Assembly (NCBI GenBank): GCA_002400085.1
Contig: DHEX01000055.1
Span: 1-24,947 of the forward strand
Reading direction: 5' to 3'
From: Clostridiaceae bacterium UBA4839
GTDB lineage: Bacteria > Bacillota > Clostridia > Clostridiales > Caloramatoraceae
DNA: 24,947 nucleotides
Shown piece after piece: positions 7,514 through 16,570 of the stretch. Every line of letters starts with the position of its first letter. The stretch's first letter is position 1. The notes beneath the pieces are model-generated. The model ran no database searches. It was not told the origin of the DNA and saw only the letters and a list, made by a program, of their open reading frames with translations. The position numbers were made by a program, and so were the translations under genes.

Positions 7514-9331
7514 TTATCCATTATTATTTTTATCCCTATCTTTATCATTACTTTTATCTTTGCTTTTATCTTTGTTCTGATCTTTACTTTGATCCTTATT
7601 TTGATCCTTGCTTTGATCTTTATTATCTGAATTTGTATTAGTGGTATCATCCTTTTTCTTATCTAATTTATTTACTTTAATATTTATTGTAGTTCCCTGA
7701 GGGACCTTAATTTTAGGAGCAACGTCTTGTTCAATAACTGTACCATCCTCACAGTTTGGATTCGATTCAAATTTTATAGGACCTAATGTTAAATTTGAAT
7801 CTTTTATTAATTTTTCAGCTTCTTCAAGTGTTTTATCCGTAAGTGTAGGCACATCCACTAATTTTACCTCAGGTCCATTGCTTATTATAATATCCACTTT
7901 ACTTCCTACAGGTACTTCCACATCTTTTGCAGGATTTTGATCTATAATTAAATCCTTTTCAACATCATTGCTATTTCTTGAGCCTACATTTCCAATTGTT
8001 AAATTATACCTTTTTAATGATGCTTCAGCATCTGCTCTATTAAGTGTTCTAACATCAGGGACAAGAACTTTTTCCTTGCCTGCACTTAATGTTACATTTA
8101 CAGTAGAGTTTTCCTTAACTACACTTCCTTCTGCTGGTTCAACTTCTAATACCTCACCAACAGGTTTATCACTATTTTTCCTTTGCAATATATTCATATG
8201 GAGTTTATTATTTTCTAATATTTTACTTGCCTCAGTTTCATTATATCCAATTATCTTTGGTACATTTGTATCCTTAACTACAAAATAATTTTTATACCAA
8301 TAGCTCATAAGTGCTATAAGTGCTGCTACTATTATTAAACTTGATACAATAGCAGTAATCTTTTTCTTCTTATTATTTTTATTAGGCTGTCTTTTACCAT
8401 TAGACTGCCTTTTACCTAATGCATCGTTTATTTCCTCAACAGGTATAACTTTTGTTGAACTATCTTCACTATCCTTATTTTCTTTTAAATAAAGGTTTTC
8501 CTCTGGGTTTTTCTTTGCTTTATCAATATCCTCAATCATGTCCCTAGCACTTTGGTATCTTTTATTAATATCTTTTTCCATAGCTTTAACTACAATGTCA
8601 TTTACTGCTTTTGGTATAGTTGGATCAATATTGCGTGGCTCAATATACGGTTCCTGAATGTGCTTGAGTGCAATAGTTATTGGGCTGTCTGCATCAAATG
8701 GCAGCTTTCCTGTAAGCATTTCATACATAACTATTCCAAGGGAATAAATATCCGTCCTATGGTCAGTATAGCCCCCCCTTGCCTGCTCTGGTGAAAAATA
8801 ATGAACTGACCCCATAACCTTACCCACATTAGTAACTGTAGTTGAAGAAGTAGCTCTTGCTATTCCAAAGTCAGTTACTTTTACATTTCCATCTTCAGTC
8901 ATGAGGATATTATGCGGTTTGATGTCCCTGTGAATAACGCCATTTTTATGAGCATGCTCAAGAGCGAGTGCTATTTGTCTTACAATATTAAGAGTTTCAA
9001 CATAGCCTATCTTGCCCTTTTCTTTAATGTACTCTTTTAATGTACACCCCTTAACATATTCCATTACAATATAATATATATCATCTTCTTGTCCAACATC
9101 ATAAATACTCACAATATTAGGATGAGAAAGACTAGCAACAGCTAATGACTCCCTTTTAAATTTCTTTACAAATTCCTCGTCCTGTATATATTCAGGCCTT
9201 AGTATTTTAACTGCAACATACCTATTGAGCAATTGGCATCTTGCCTTATAAACTAAGGCCATGCCGCCATCACCAATTTTCTCTAATAAAATATATCTAT
9301 TACCAAGTACCTTTCCTGTCAAATTATTCAT
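7514..9331 (-). CDS. prkC: Membrane Ser/Thr protein kinase with three PASTA domains (PrkC)
   Basis: PrkC senses peptidoglycan fragments and lipid II outside the cell and phosphorylates translation and cell wall proteins inside; in spores it responds to muropeptides. The kinase domain (about 10-270) has the glycine loop GDGGMA (20-25), K42, E61, the catalytic loop HRDIKPHN (134-141), DFG (154-156), a Ser/Thr-rich activation loop (161-175) and the PEQ motif (181-183). A basic juxtamembrane stretch (about 308-324) precedes one membrane helix (about 325-346). Three PASTA repeats follow (about 352-417, 421-487, 490-555). The protein then ends in an unusual hydrophilic tail of about 45 residues built from KDQ/KDQN/KDKS units. 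The ATG overlaps the stp stop codon (ATGA), so kinase and phosphatase are translationally coupled. Total length is 605. Confidence 0.97.
   Translation of the reverse strand: MNNLTGKVLGNRYILLEKIGDGGMALVYKARCQLLNRYVAVKILRPEYIQDEEFVKKFKRESLAVASLSHPNIVSIYDVGQEDDIYYIVMEYVKGCTLKEYIKEKGKIGYVETLNIVRQIALALEHAHKNGVIHRDIKPHNILMTEDGNVKVTDFGIARATSSTTVTNVGKVMGSVHYFSPEQARGGYTDHRTDIYSLGIVMYEMLTGKLPFDADSPITIALKHIQEPYIEPRNIDPTIPKAVNDIVVKAMEKDINKRYQSARDMIEDIDKAKKNPEENLYLKENKDSEDSSTKVIPVEEINDALGKRQSNGKRQPNKNNKKKKITAIVSSLIIVAALIALMSYWYKNYFVVKDTNVPKIIGYNETEASKILENNKLHMNILQRKNSDKPVGEVLEVEPAEGSVVKENSTVNVTLSAGKEKVLVPDVRTLNRADAEASLKRYNLTIGNVGSRNSNDVEKDLIIDQNPAKDVEVPVGSKVDIIISNGPEVKLVDVPTLTDKTLEEAEKLIKDSNLTLGPIKFESNPNCEDGTVIEQDVAPKIKVPQGTTINIKVNKLDKKKDDTTNTNSDNKDQSKDQNKDQSKDQNKDKSKDKSNDKDRDKNNNG
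7526..7621 (-). repeat. Degenerate tandem repeat encoding the PrkC C-terminal tail
   Basis: The DNA consists of imperfect 9- to 18-bp units with the sense KDQSKDQNKDQ, grading into KDKS/KDRD. It encodes residues 571-602 of PrkC beyond the last PASTA domain. Such arrays are prone to unit gain and loss, so the tail length probably varies between strains. Confidence 0.75.
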
Positions 9332-10053
9332 TTCCCATCCTCCTTTCTTGCAATAATAACAGATATATTATCACTTCCGCCATTTTCATTTGCAATGTTT
9401 ACAAGTTCATCCGCAGCAGATTCTTTTTTATCCATAACAATATTATATATATCCTCATTGCTTATATAATTTGATAGTCCATCAGTACATAAAAGCAGTA
9501 TATCATTGTCACTAAACTCTAAAGTCTTTGTATCCACTACTACATATTTTTCCACCCCAACTGCGCGGGTAATAACATTCCGCTGTGGGTGCTTTATTGC
9601 TTCATTTTCAGTTATGCTTCCATTATCTAAAAGCTCCTGAACATAAGAATGATCTTGGGTAATCTTGTTTATTCCTTCTTTATTAATTATATAAGCCCTA
9701 CTGTCCCCAACATGACTTAAAAACAACTTATCCTGTGCTAAAATACAGCAGGTAATAGTTGTTCCCATTCCTTTAAGCTTAATATCTGTAAGTGATTTTT
9801 CATAAACTTTTGCGTTTGCATTGACAACAGCATCTCTTAAAATTTCTTCCTTGTTTTCATATTCATCATATTTTTCAAATATATAGTCCCTTATAAATGT
9901 TGAAGCTGTCTGACTTGCAATTTCACCTGCATTATGTCCTCCCATGCCATCAGCAACAATTAATAAGCTAAATTTATCTGCAACCATAGTCAATACATAG
10001 TCCTCATTAATTTCCCTTACTTTTCCTTTGTCGGTTCGACATTTTATAATCAT
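9328..10053 (-). CDS. stp: PP2C-family Ser/Thr protein phosphatase (PrpC/Stp)
   Basis: This metal-dependent phosphatase reverses phosphorylation by PrkC. The preferred start is the ATG at 10053, giving 241 residues, because AAGGGGTGA sits just upstream and overlaps the rlmN stop codon. A frame extension to a TTG at 10077 is possible but would start inside rlmN without a good ribosome binding site. Metal-binding motifs are visible: NED (16-18), ADGMGGHNAGE (34-44), the SHVGDSRAY block, the CTDGLSNY block and the C-terminal GGSDNISVI. It starts 4 bp after rlmN and overlaps prkC by 4 bp. Confidence 0.96.
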   Translation of the reverse strand: MIIKCRTDKGKVREINEDYVLTMVADKFSLLIVADGMGGHNAGEIASQTASTFIRDYIFEKYDEYENKEEILRDAVVNANAKVYEKSLTDIKLKGMGTTITCCILAQDKLFLSHVGDSRAYIINKEGINKITQDHSYVQELLDNGSITENEAIKHPQRNVITRAVGVEKYVVVDTKTLEFSDNDILLLCTDGLSNYISNEDIYNIVMDKKESAADELVNIANENGGSDNISVIIARKEDGK

Positions 10054-10057
10054 AAAA

Positions 10058-11101
10058 TCACCCCTTGAAACCATCAATATTACTCAAATAGTTTCTTCTA
10101 AGCTGTCCACATGCAGCATTTATGTCACTTCCAAGTTCCCTTCTAACTGTTACTTGAATATTGTTTTTCATTAATATTTCTTTAAACTTTTCAACATTGT
10201 TTTTATCAGTTTTTATATATGAATTCCCTTCTACACTATTTACAGGTATTAAATTAACATGGCATAGCAAATTGCTAAGATAGTTTGATAATTTAACTGC
10301 ATCCCCATCACTATCATTAACACCCTTAATTAAGGCATATTCAAAAGTTATTCTTTTATTGGTTTTTGCTATATAATATCTGCATACCTCATAAAGCTCT
10401 TTTAACGAATACTTATATGCTACAGGCATAATCTTTTTTCTAAGCTCATCATCTGCAGCATGCAGTGATACTGCAAGAGTAACCTGTAAATCCATATCAG
10501 AAAATTTTTTTATTTCAGGAATTAGTCCGCAGGTTGATATTGTTATATGCCTCATTCCAATATTTAATCCATCTTTACAATTGATTATTTTTAAGAATTT
10601 AATTACATTATCAAAATTATCAAAGGGCTCGCCGGTTCCCATAAGTACAACATTATTGATTTTTTCACCAGACTCCCTTTGTACCTTTAAAACCTGTCCC
10701 ACCATTTCTCCAGGAGTTAAATCCCTAATCCTTCCCCCTATTGTAGATGCACAAAAGCTGCAGCCCATTCTACATCCTACCTGAGTGGATATGCAAATTG
10801 TATTTCCAAAGGAGTACTTCATTAAAACACACTCAATTACATTATTATCATTTAATGCCATTAAATATTTACATGTCCCATCGATTTTTGACTTCAATAC
10901 TGTTATTATTTCCATATTTTTAATATAGCCAATATTGTTTAATTTTTCTCTTAAAGCTGCAGGCAGATTAGACATGCTATTAAAGTCTTCTACTCCTTTG
11001 TGTATCCATGAAAATATCTGTTTACCTCGAAATCTTTTTTCGTTATATTCCTCAAGCAAATCCTCTACTTCATTTATTAATAAACTTCTAAATTCAACCA
11101 T
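10058..11101 (-). CDS. rlmN: 23S rRNA/tRNA adenine-C2 methyltransferase RlmN
   Basis: RlmN is a radical-SAM enzyme that methylates C2 of A2503 in 23S rRNA and A37 in some tRNAs. The 347-residue protein has the [4Fe-4S] cluster motif CRMGCSFC (C110, C114, C117), the preceding conserved TICIS with C103, the SAM-binding GTGEPFDN block, and the C-terminal INAACGQL with the methyl-carrying C331. The two catalytic cysteines C103 and C331 correspond to E. coli C118 and C355. The QL after AACG favours RlmN over the related Cfr. The ATG is 3 bp after rsmB, and the stop is used as part of the stp ribosome binding region. Confidence 0.97.
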   Translation of the reverse strand: MVEFRSLLINEVEDLLEEYNEKRFRGKQIFSWIHKGVEDFNSMSNLPAALREKLNNIGYIKNMEIITVLKSKIDGTCKYLMALNDNNVIECVLMKYSFGNTICISTQVGCRMGCSFCASTIGGRIRDLTPGEMVGQVLKVQRESGEKINNVVLMGTGEPFDNFDNVIKFLKIINCKDGLNIGMRHITISTCGLIPEIKKFSDMDLQVTLAVSLHAADDELRKKIMPVAYKYSLKELYEVCRYYIAKTNKRITFEYALIKGVNDSDGDAVKLSNYLSNLLCHVNLIPVNSVEGNSYIKTDKNNVEKFKEILMKNNIQVTVRRELGSDINAACGQLRRNYLSNIDGFKG

Positions 11102-11104
11102 ATA

Positions 11105-12445
11105 TCACCATTTCCTTATTAATTTTGCTATAAAAAACCCATCCATATCATGAATATTAGGAAATAACTTTATAAACCCCTTTTTTGAAGTCTCAGATGA
11201 AAAGTCTTCAGGAAAGAACTCACTTATATCTTCAAGTTTAAAATTTTCATGTTCCTTTAAAAATTTTTTAATAATATCTTCATTTTCATCAACAGTTATA
11301 GAACATGTGCTGTAAACTATACATCCTTTTATTTTAACATATTTCGAAGCATTTTCTAATATACTGTATTGTATTTTTTTTAATTCTCTTATATTTTTTT
11401 CTTCAAAATTCCAGCGAATTTCTGGTTTTTTTCTTATTAAACCAAGCCCTGAGCAAGGTGCATCTACCATAACCTTATCTGCGCAATTTTCAAATTCCTC
11501 CATAAATATAGTTGCATCTTTAAGCATAGTTTTAATAATATCTATTCCTAACCTTTTAGCATTATTATTAATCAAATTTATTTTATGTTCATATATATCA
11601 AAAGCAATTATCTCCCCTTTATTTTTCATAAGCTGTGCAGCATAAGTAGATTTACCACCAGGGGCACTGCAAAGATCCATAATAGTATCTCCTGGCATTG
11701 GGTTTAAGCATTTTACTGCAAGCATTGAACTTTCATCCTGTATTGTAAACAAACCTTCATTAAATTCTTTTGACTTTTCTATTAAATGAAAATTTTTTAA
11801 AGCCATGGAGTCCTGAATTTTACCTTTAGTTACAAAAGCTCCTGTACTTTCCAGTTTAGCTTTTAAATCATCATAAGAGCATTTTAAGGTATTAACCCTA
11901 ATAGTTAATTTTGGAGGAGTATTATTCTTATCCATTAAATCAATTACAAATTTCTCATCATAAATTTTTAATAGCTTTCTTACAAGCCACTGCGGATGAG
12001 AATATTCAATTGAAATCTTTTTAATTTTATCCTTTTCATCTATATTATAAAAATCCTGTTTATTTTTAATAATGTTTCTAAGAACAGCGTTTACAAGTGC
12101 ACAATATTTTTTTTCTTTATATTTTACCAAATCTACTGACTGATTAACAGCAGCATATTCAGGTACCTTATCCATAAAATAAATTTGATAAACTGCTATT
12201 CTTAGGGAGTTTCTAACCCAAGGTTTCAAATTATCAATACTATCTCTCAAATATCTTTGTATACAATAATCAATTTTTAATTTCCATCTTATTGTTCCAT
12301 ATAAAATTTCTGTTGCAAAACCTCTGTCCTGACTATTTAAATCATACCTTTTGAAATATTCATTTATCTTCAAATTTGAATAAGATTTGTTTTCCTCAAT
12401 ATCACATAATGTTTTAACAACTATATACCTTGAATCCTTTTGCAT
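11105..12445 (-). CDS. rsmB: 16S rRNA cytosine-C5 (m5C967) methyltransferase RsmB
   Basis: The enzyme methylates C967 of 16S rRNA using SAM. The N-terminal NusB-like RNA-binding domain (about 1-135) includes DRGFATEILYGTIRWK, and the C-terminal Rossmann methyltransferase has the SAM motif DLCSAPGGKS (257-266). The two cysteines of the m5C mechanism are C331 in DAPCSGLG and C381 in YSTCS. The length of 446 is normal. The ATG at 12445 follows GGAGGC. It lies 35 bp after fmt in the same operon, as in Bacillus (fmt-yloM). Confidence 0.97.
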   Translation of the reverse strand: MQKDSRYIVVKTLCDIEENKSYSNLKINEYFKRYDLNSQDRGFATEILYGTIRWKLKIDYCIQRYLRDSIDNLKPWVRNSLRIAVYQIYFMDKVPEYAAVNQSVDLVKYKEKKYCALVNAVLRNIIKNKQDFYNIDEKDKIKKISIEYSHPQWLVRKLLKIYDEKFVIDLMDKNNTPPKLTIRVNTLKCSYDDLKAKLESTGAFVTKGKIQDSMALKNFHLIEKSKEFNEGLFTIQDESSMLAVKCLNPMPGDTIMDLCSAPGGKSTYAAQLMKNKGEIIAFDIYEHKINLINNNAKRLGIDIIKTMLKDATIFMEEFENCADKVMVDAPCSGLGLIRKKPEIRWNFEEKNIRELKKIQYSILENASKYVKIKGCIVYSTCSITVDENEDIIKKFLKEHENFKLEDISEFFPEDFSSETSKKGFIKLFPNIHDMDGFFIAKLIRKW

Positions 12446-12480
12446 TTTATAGCCTCCAAAATAACTTAGAGCTTAAAAAA

Positions 12481-13410
12481 CTAAAGCAGAATTTCGCCTT
12501 TGTTAATTAAATGCCCATTTAAATAAGAACTAACATCCATTCTTTTGCCGCCAAGCTCCTGTATCTCTAATATTTTTATTGCTCCACTGCTGCATGAAAC
12601 TATTATTCCATCTTTACCTACTTCAATAATTTCTCCTGGCACAGCTTTATAATCTTTATCTAATACGCTGCACTTCCATATTTTTATTATCTTATTATTA
12701 TAAAATGTATAAGATCCTGGAAAAGGAGTAACCCCTCTTACCAAATTATAAATGTTAATGGCATCATCCTTCCAGTTAATATGCCCTAAACTTTTATGAA
12801 TCATTGATACATAGCTTGACTTTGAATCATCTTGTTTTATTCTATTAATGCTGCCACTTTTTACACCATGCAGAGTTTCAAGTATCATATCCGCTCCTAA
12901 CTGCATAAGCTCATCATGAAGTTCCCCTGCAGTTTCATCTTCCCTAATATCAATTTCCTTTTGCATAAGAATATCCCCTGTATCAATACCTTCATCCATC
13001 ATCATAGTTGTAATGCCAGTTTTTTTATCGCCATTGATTATTGACCAATTTATTGGTGCTGTCCCTCTTAATTTAGGCAGCAATGACGCGTGAACATTGA
13101 TGCAGCCATACTTTGGTATATTTAAAACTTCTAAAGGAAGTATTTGACCAAAAGCTACTACCACAATAAAATCAGGAGATAAGCTTTTTATTTCACCAAT
13201 AATTTCTTTATCATTTTTTATTTTCTCCGGCTGATATACAGGTATATTATATTTTAAAGCTAATTCTTTTACTGGTGAAAATTGAATCTTTTGCCCTCTG
13301 CCTTTAGGCCTATCTGGCTGAGTTACTACTCCTAATACAAGTGTATTATCAATTAATTTTTGCAAACAGGGAACTGCAAAATCTGGTGTTCCCATAAATA
13401 CTACTCTCAT
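12481..13410 (-). CDS. fmt: Methionyl-tRNA formyltransferase
   Basis: Fmt adds a formyl group from 10-formyl-tetrahydrofolate to initiator Met-tRNA. The 309-residue protein starts with the Rossmann strand MRVVFMGTPDFAVP, has the flexible loop RPKGRGQK (34-41), and shows catalytic N105 and H107 in NVHASLLPKLRG with D143 in GIDTGD. The C-terminal OB-like tRNA-binding domain follows from about residue 205. The ATG overlaps the def stop by one base (TAATG), so the pair is translationally coupled. Its product is the substrate class later removed by the neighbouring deformylase. Confidence 0.98.
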   Translation of the reverse strand: MRVVFMGTPDFAVPCLQKLIDNTLVLGVVTQPDRPKGRGQKIQFSPVKELALKYNIPVYQPEKIKNDKEIIGEIKSLSPDFIVVVAFGQILPLEVLNIPKYGCINVHASLLPKLRGTAPINWSIINGDKKTGITTMMMDEGIDTGDILMQKEIDIREDETAGELHDELMQLGADMILETLHGVKSGSINRIKQDDSKSSYVSMIHKSLGHINWKDDAINIYNLVRGVTPFPGSYTFYNNKIIKIWKCSVLDKDYKAVPGEIIEVGKDGIIVSCSSGAIKILEIQELGGKRMDVSSYLNGHLINKGEILL

Positions 13411-13865
13411 TATACCACCTCATTATCGTGTATCATCTTATCAATAAACAAAATTCCATCTAAATGATCTGTTTCATGGCATATTGCTCTTGCTAACAAT
13501 CCTTCCGCTGTAATTTTTATTTCAGAGCCACTCTCATCCATTGCTTTAACTTCTATTTTATTAGGCCTTTTTACGTTTCCAACTGCACCTACAATACTTA
13601 AACATCCTTCAGCTGCTATTTGACTGCCGCTGCTTTCAGTTATCTCAGGGTTTATTAACTTAATTGGACCATCTCCAACATCTACTACTATTAATCTTTT
13701 TAAAATTCCAACCTGAGGTGCTGCAAGGCCTACACCATCTTCATGATACATAGTTTCAAGCATATCATTTAATAATGTAATAATTTTATTATCTATCTTA
13801 TCCACTTTTCTGCATTTCTTTCTTAATATTTCATCCCCAAGTTTTCTAATCTGTCTTAAAGCCAT
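13410..13865 (-). CDS. def: Peptide deformylase
   Basis: Def removes the N-formyl group from nascent proteins. At 151 residues it has all three motifs: GVGLAAPQ (44-51), EGCLS (86-90, metal ligand C88) and HETDH (130-134, ligands H130 and H134 with catalytic E131). The short length and motif spacing resemble the compact forms found in clostridia. The ATG has AAGGGAGTG upstream. It is separated from priA by 237 bp, most of which is a repeat element; in Bacillus the two genes are close neighbours. Confidence 0.98.
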   Translation of the reverse strand: MALRQIRKLGDEILRKKCRKVDKIDNKIITLLNDMLETMYHEDGVGLAAPQVGILKRLIVVDVGDGPIKLINPEITESSGSQIAAEGCLSIVGAVGNVKRPNKIEVKAMDESGSEIKITAEGLLARAICHETDHLDGILFIDKMIHDNEVV

Positions 13866-13895
13866 AATAACACTCCCTTAAATGTATTTACTATA

Positions 13896-13904
13896 TTAAA
13901 TTAT
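13896..13904. repeat. Target-site duplication, copy 1 (TTAAATTAT)
   Basis: This 9-bp sequence directly abuts the left end of the element at 13905-14102. The identical sequence is found at its right end (14103-14111), in the same orientation, as expected from a transposition event. Confidence 0.8.
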
Positions 13905-14102
13905 CTGTAATTCATAATTTAAAATCATTAATGAACAAATTACAATGGTAGGGAGCGGTCTTGACCGTTCCGCCCCCACGATTCCGTGCGTCCCCCAGAG
14001 GAACGGTCAAGACCGTTCCCTACAGCTGTCTGGCATTTTAATCCTTAGAACATCTTTGTTTCTTATCGCAGCGGTGTATTAAATCTAAATTACGAATTAT
14101 AG
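13905..14102 (-). mobile_element. MITE-like palindromic element, complete copy, between priA and def
   Basis: This 198-bp non-coding element has inverted ends: CTGTAATTCATAATTTA on the left and, on the opposite strand from the right, CTATAATTCGTAATTTA, 15 of 17 matching. It is flanked by a perfect 9-bp direct repeat. Inside are two 24-bp GC-rich arms (13948-13971 and 14000-14023) that are inverted repeats of each other with one mismatch; each arm also contains its own short palindrome (CGGTC, TT, GACCG). The 28-bp loop is GC-rich. It is inverted relative to the copy at 19963-20261. It has no reading frame for a transposase, so it would need one supplied in trans. It lies inside the main operon, so it should be transcribed as a long RNA hairpin. 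Confidence 0.85.
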
Positions 14103-14111
14103 TTAAATTAT
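14103..14111. repeat. Target-site duplication, copy 2, containing the priA stop codon
   Basis: This second copy of TTAAATTAT carries, on the minus strand, the last codons ATA ATT and the stop TAA of priA. The insertion therefore rebuilt the end of the gene without changing its product. Confidence 0.8.
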
Positions 14112-16517
14112 ACTGTATGGATTTATATCTATACTGTAATCAATATTAGTACCGTTTAATTTATTATAAAACCAATTATCTAAATCTTTAAAGTATCTTC
14201 TTACTTCACCTTTAAAAATAATTTGCCATCTGTAATTATTTTTAATTTTTGATATTGGGCTTGGAACTGGTCCAAGTATTTCAAATTGTTTGCTTTTTGT
14301 CCTTTTTAATACTTCTCCAATTTCCCTTACCTTTTTTATTAAATCATTTTCATTTTCAGAGTAAATAAGCACATAGATTATATCAGAAAAAGGAGGATTA
14401 TTTAAATTTCTCCTTATCTCTATTTCCTTTTCATAAAAGCACTTGTAATCCTGATGTTTAGCGTAAACAATACTATAATGTTCAGGATTATATGTTTGAA
14501 TTATAACATTGCCCTCTAAGCTTCCTCTTCCTGCTCTGCCTGCAACCTGAGTGAGCAGCTGAAATGTTCTTTCGCTTCCTCTAAAATCCGGAATATTTAA
14601 AGAGGTATCCGCTGCAATTACTCCAACCAATGTTACATCCTTAAAATCCATTCCCTTTGATATCATCTGAGTTCCAATCAATATATCAGCTTTATGATCC
14701 TTAAACTCATTATATATTCTTTCATGAGCTCCCTTCCTTCTTGTTGTATCCAAATCCATTCTTAAAATTCTGCTGTCAGGGAAGAATCTACTTATTTCAT
14801 TTTCAATTTTTTCTGTTCCTGTACCAAAATATTTTATATATTTGCTCCCACATATTGGGCAAATTGTTGGTACTATTTTTTCCTCACCGCAATAATGACA
14901 TATAAGCTTATGTGCTGCTGCATGATACGTCATAGGAACATCACATCTATCACACTTTACTACATATCCGCAGTTTCTGCAGGATACAAAGGTAGAATAA
15001 CCTCTCCTATTTAAAAATAAAATAGTTTGGTTCCCATCCTTCAAATTATTTTCTATAGCACTATAAAGTTTTCTGCTTAATATTGATTTGTTCCCTTCTT
15101 TTAATTCGTCCCTCATATCAACAATATCAACACTTGGTAAACTCTTATTCTCAACTCTATGCATTATTTCAATTAATTTTATCTTTCCGCATTTTGCATC
15201 ATAATAGGATTCTAAAGATGGTGTGGCTGAACCTAAAACAAGCACGCCTTTATTATAATTGACTCTAAACTGAGCTACCTCTTTTGTAAAATATTTAGGG
15301 GTCATTTCTGATTTATATGAGTATTCATGTTCTTCATCAATAATAATTAATTTTAAATTTTTAACAGGAGCAAAAACTGCAGACCTTGCACCAACAACAA
15401 TTTTAGCCTCCCCGCTTTCTATCCTTCTCCATTCATCATACCTTTCCCCATCTGATAGCCTACTGTGTAAAATAGCAACACAGTTGTTAAACCTGCCTTC
15501 AAATCTCTCCAAAGTTTGAGGAGTAAGTGAGATTTCTGGCACAAGAACAATAGCACCATAACCTTTTTCCATAAGCTTCTCACAAGCTTTTAAATATATT
15601 TCAGTTTTCCCGCTGCCAGTAACTCCATGAATCAGTACTGTATTATCACTTTTTCCAATACTATTAAGAATTTTATTTACAGCATCTATCTGATCCGTAT
15701 TAAGCTGTATTTTATCATAATTGTACTTTTTTGAAATTGGATTTCTATAAACTTCTTTTTTTATTTTTTTAACCAATCCTTTTTTGTAAAGTGAATTTAT
15801 TGCAGATTTACTGCAGCCAGTTTCACCTACAATAGACTTACTGTTTAAGCAGCCGTTTTTATATATACACTCTATGACGTCCTGCTGCTTTTTAACTCTC
15901 TTATCAATTTTATTCAAAAATTCTTTTGCCTTGATTTCATCATTAATTGCATAAAAGTCCTCATATTTAATGTTTATGCCTTGTGTAAACTCTGATTTAA
16001 CCGACAAAATTCCCTCATTTTTCATTCTATAAATCAATGCTTTGCTTATATTTTTTCCATGCTCATCTTTCAAGTTTTTAATATTTATGTATTTGTTTGG
16101 GCTTAATTGATTTACAACATACATATAAGGCTTTGGTATTTTATTTAAATCTATAGCCTTTAATTTCACAGATAATTGTTCTTTTACACTGATTTTAGAA
16201 GGCAATATAGTTTTTACAGCTTCACAATAAGTACAGTTATAATTATCTTTTAAAAAATATATCATCTTTAACATTTCATCATTTAAATATATCTTTTCAT
16301 CTACTATATCAAAAATATCCTTTAACTTTTTGTTGGTCTCAGTATGCTCTTTTATTTCAATAACATATCCCTCTATTTTTTTATTGCCTTTCCCAAAAGG
16401 GACAATAACCCTCATTCCCTTTTTAATAACATCAATATAAACTTCAGGAATTATATAATCATATAAAATATCAACTTCTTTAGAAAAATTATCTACAATA
16501 ACAGAAGCTATGTTCAT
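14103..16517 (-). CDS. priA: Primosomal protein N' (replication restart helicase PriA)
   Basis: PriA recognises stalled forks and D-loops and reloads the replicative helicase. The 804-residue protein has an N-terminal DNA 3'-end binding domain (about 1-100), a winged-helix-like part, and a superfamily 2 helicase core with Walker A GVTGSGKT (298-305) and DEEH (394-397). Eight zinc-binding cysteines lie at 513, 516, 522, 525, 540, 543, 553 and 556, and motif VI appears as QVAGRAGRG. The ATG has GGAGG nearby. The last codons lie in a 9-bp duplication made by the adjacent repeat element, but the C-terminus (INPYSII) looks normal. It follows coaBC by 45 bp, with a possible weak terminator between. 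Confidence 0.97.
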   Translation of the reverse strand: MNIASVIVDNFSKEVDILYDYIIPEVYIDVIKKGMRVIVPFGKGNKKIEGYVIEIKEHTETNKKLKDIFDIVDEKIYLNDEMLKMIYFLKDNYNCTYCEAVKTILPSKISVKEQLSVKLKAIDLNKIPKPYMYVVNQLSPNKYINIKNLKDEHGKNISKALIYRMKNEGILSVKSEFTQGINIKYEDFYAINDEIKAKEFLNKIDKRVKKQQDVIECIYKNGCLNSKSIVGETGCSKSAINSLYKKGLVKKIKKEVYRNPISKKYNYDKIQLNTDQIDAVNKILNSIGKSDNTVLIHGVTGSGKTEIYLKACEKLMEKGYGAIVLVPEISLTPQTLERFEGRFNNCVAILHSRLSDGERYDEWRRIESGEAKIVVGARSAVFAPVKNLKLIIIDEEHEYSYKSEMTPKYFTKEVAQFRVNYNKGVLVLGSATPSLESYYDAKCGKIKLIEIMHRVENKSLPSVDIVDMRDELKEGNKSILSRKLYSAIENNLKDGNQTILFLNRRGYSTFVSCRNCGYVVKCDRCDVPMTYHAAAHKLICHYCGEEKIVPTICPICGSKYIKYFGTGTEKIENEISRFFPDSRILRMDLDTTRRKGAHERIYNEFKDHKADILIGTQMISKGMDFKDVTLVGVIAADTSLNIPDFRGSERTFQLLTQVAGRAGRGSLEGNVIIQTYNPEHYSIVYAKHQDYKCFYEKEIEIRRNLNNPPFSDIIYVLIYSENENDLIKKVREIGEVLKRTKSKQFEILGPVPSPISKIKNNYRWQIIFKGEVRRYFKDLDNWFYNKLNGTNIDYSIDINPYSII

Positions 16518-16550
16518 AATATGGCCTCCATTTACATTATTAAAGTTAAG

Positions 16551-16570
16551 AAAAAAAGCGCCTTAGCGCT
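16551..16570 (-). terminator. Possible weak intrinsic terminator after coaBC
   Basis: On the minus strand AGCGC, TAAG, GCGCT is followed by a run of T residues; the stem overlaps the coaBC stop codon. The stem is only 5 bp, so it may give partial attenuation before priA rather than full termination. Confidence 0.45.

Noticed and set aside
7447..7650. Minus-strand frame of 67 residues rich in Ile/Lys
   Set aside because: It is the alternate-frame reading of the repetitive PrkC tail and the start of rsgA; the KIKxKI pattern simply mirrors the tandem repeat.
13948..14023. Palindromic arms as ordinary intrinsic terminators
   Set aside because: No T-run follows the stems on either strand, and the same arms recur in several intergenic regions within a larger element with defined ends.
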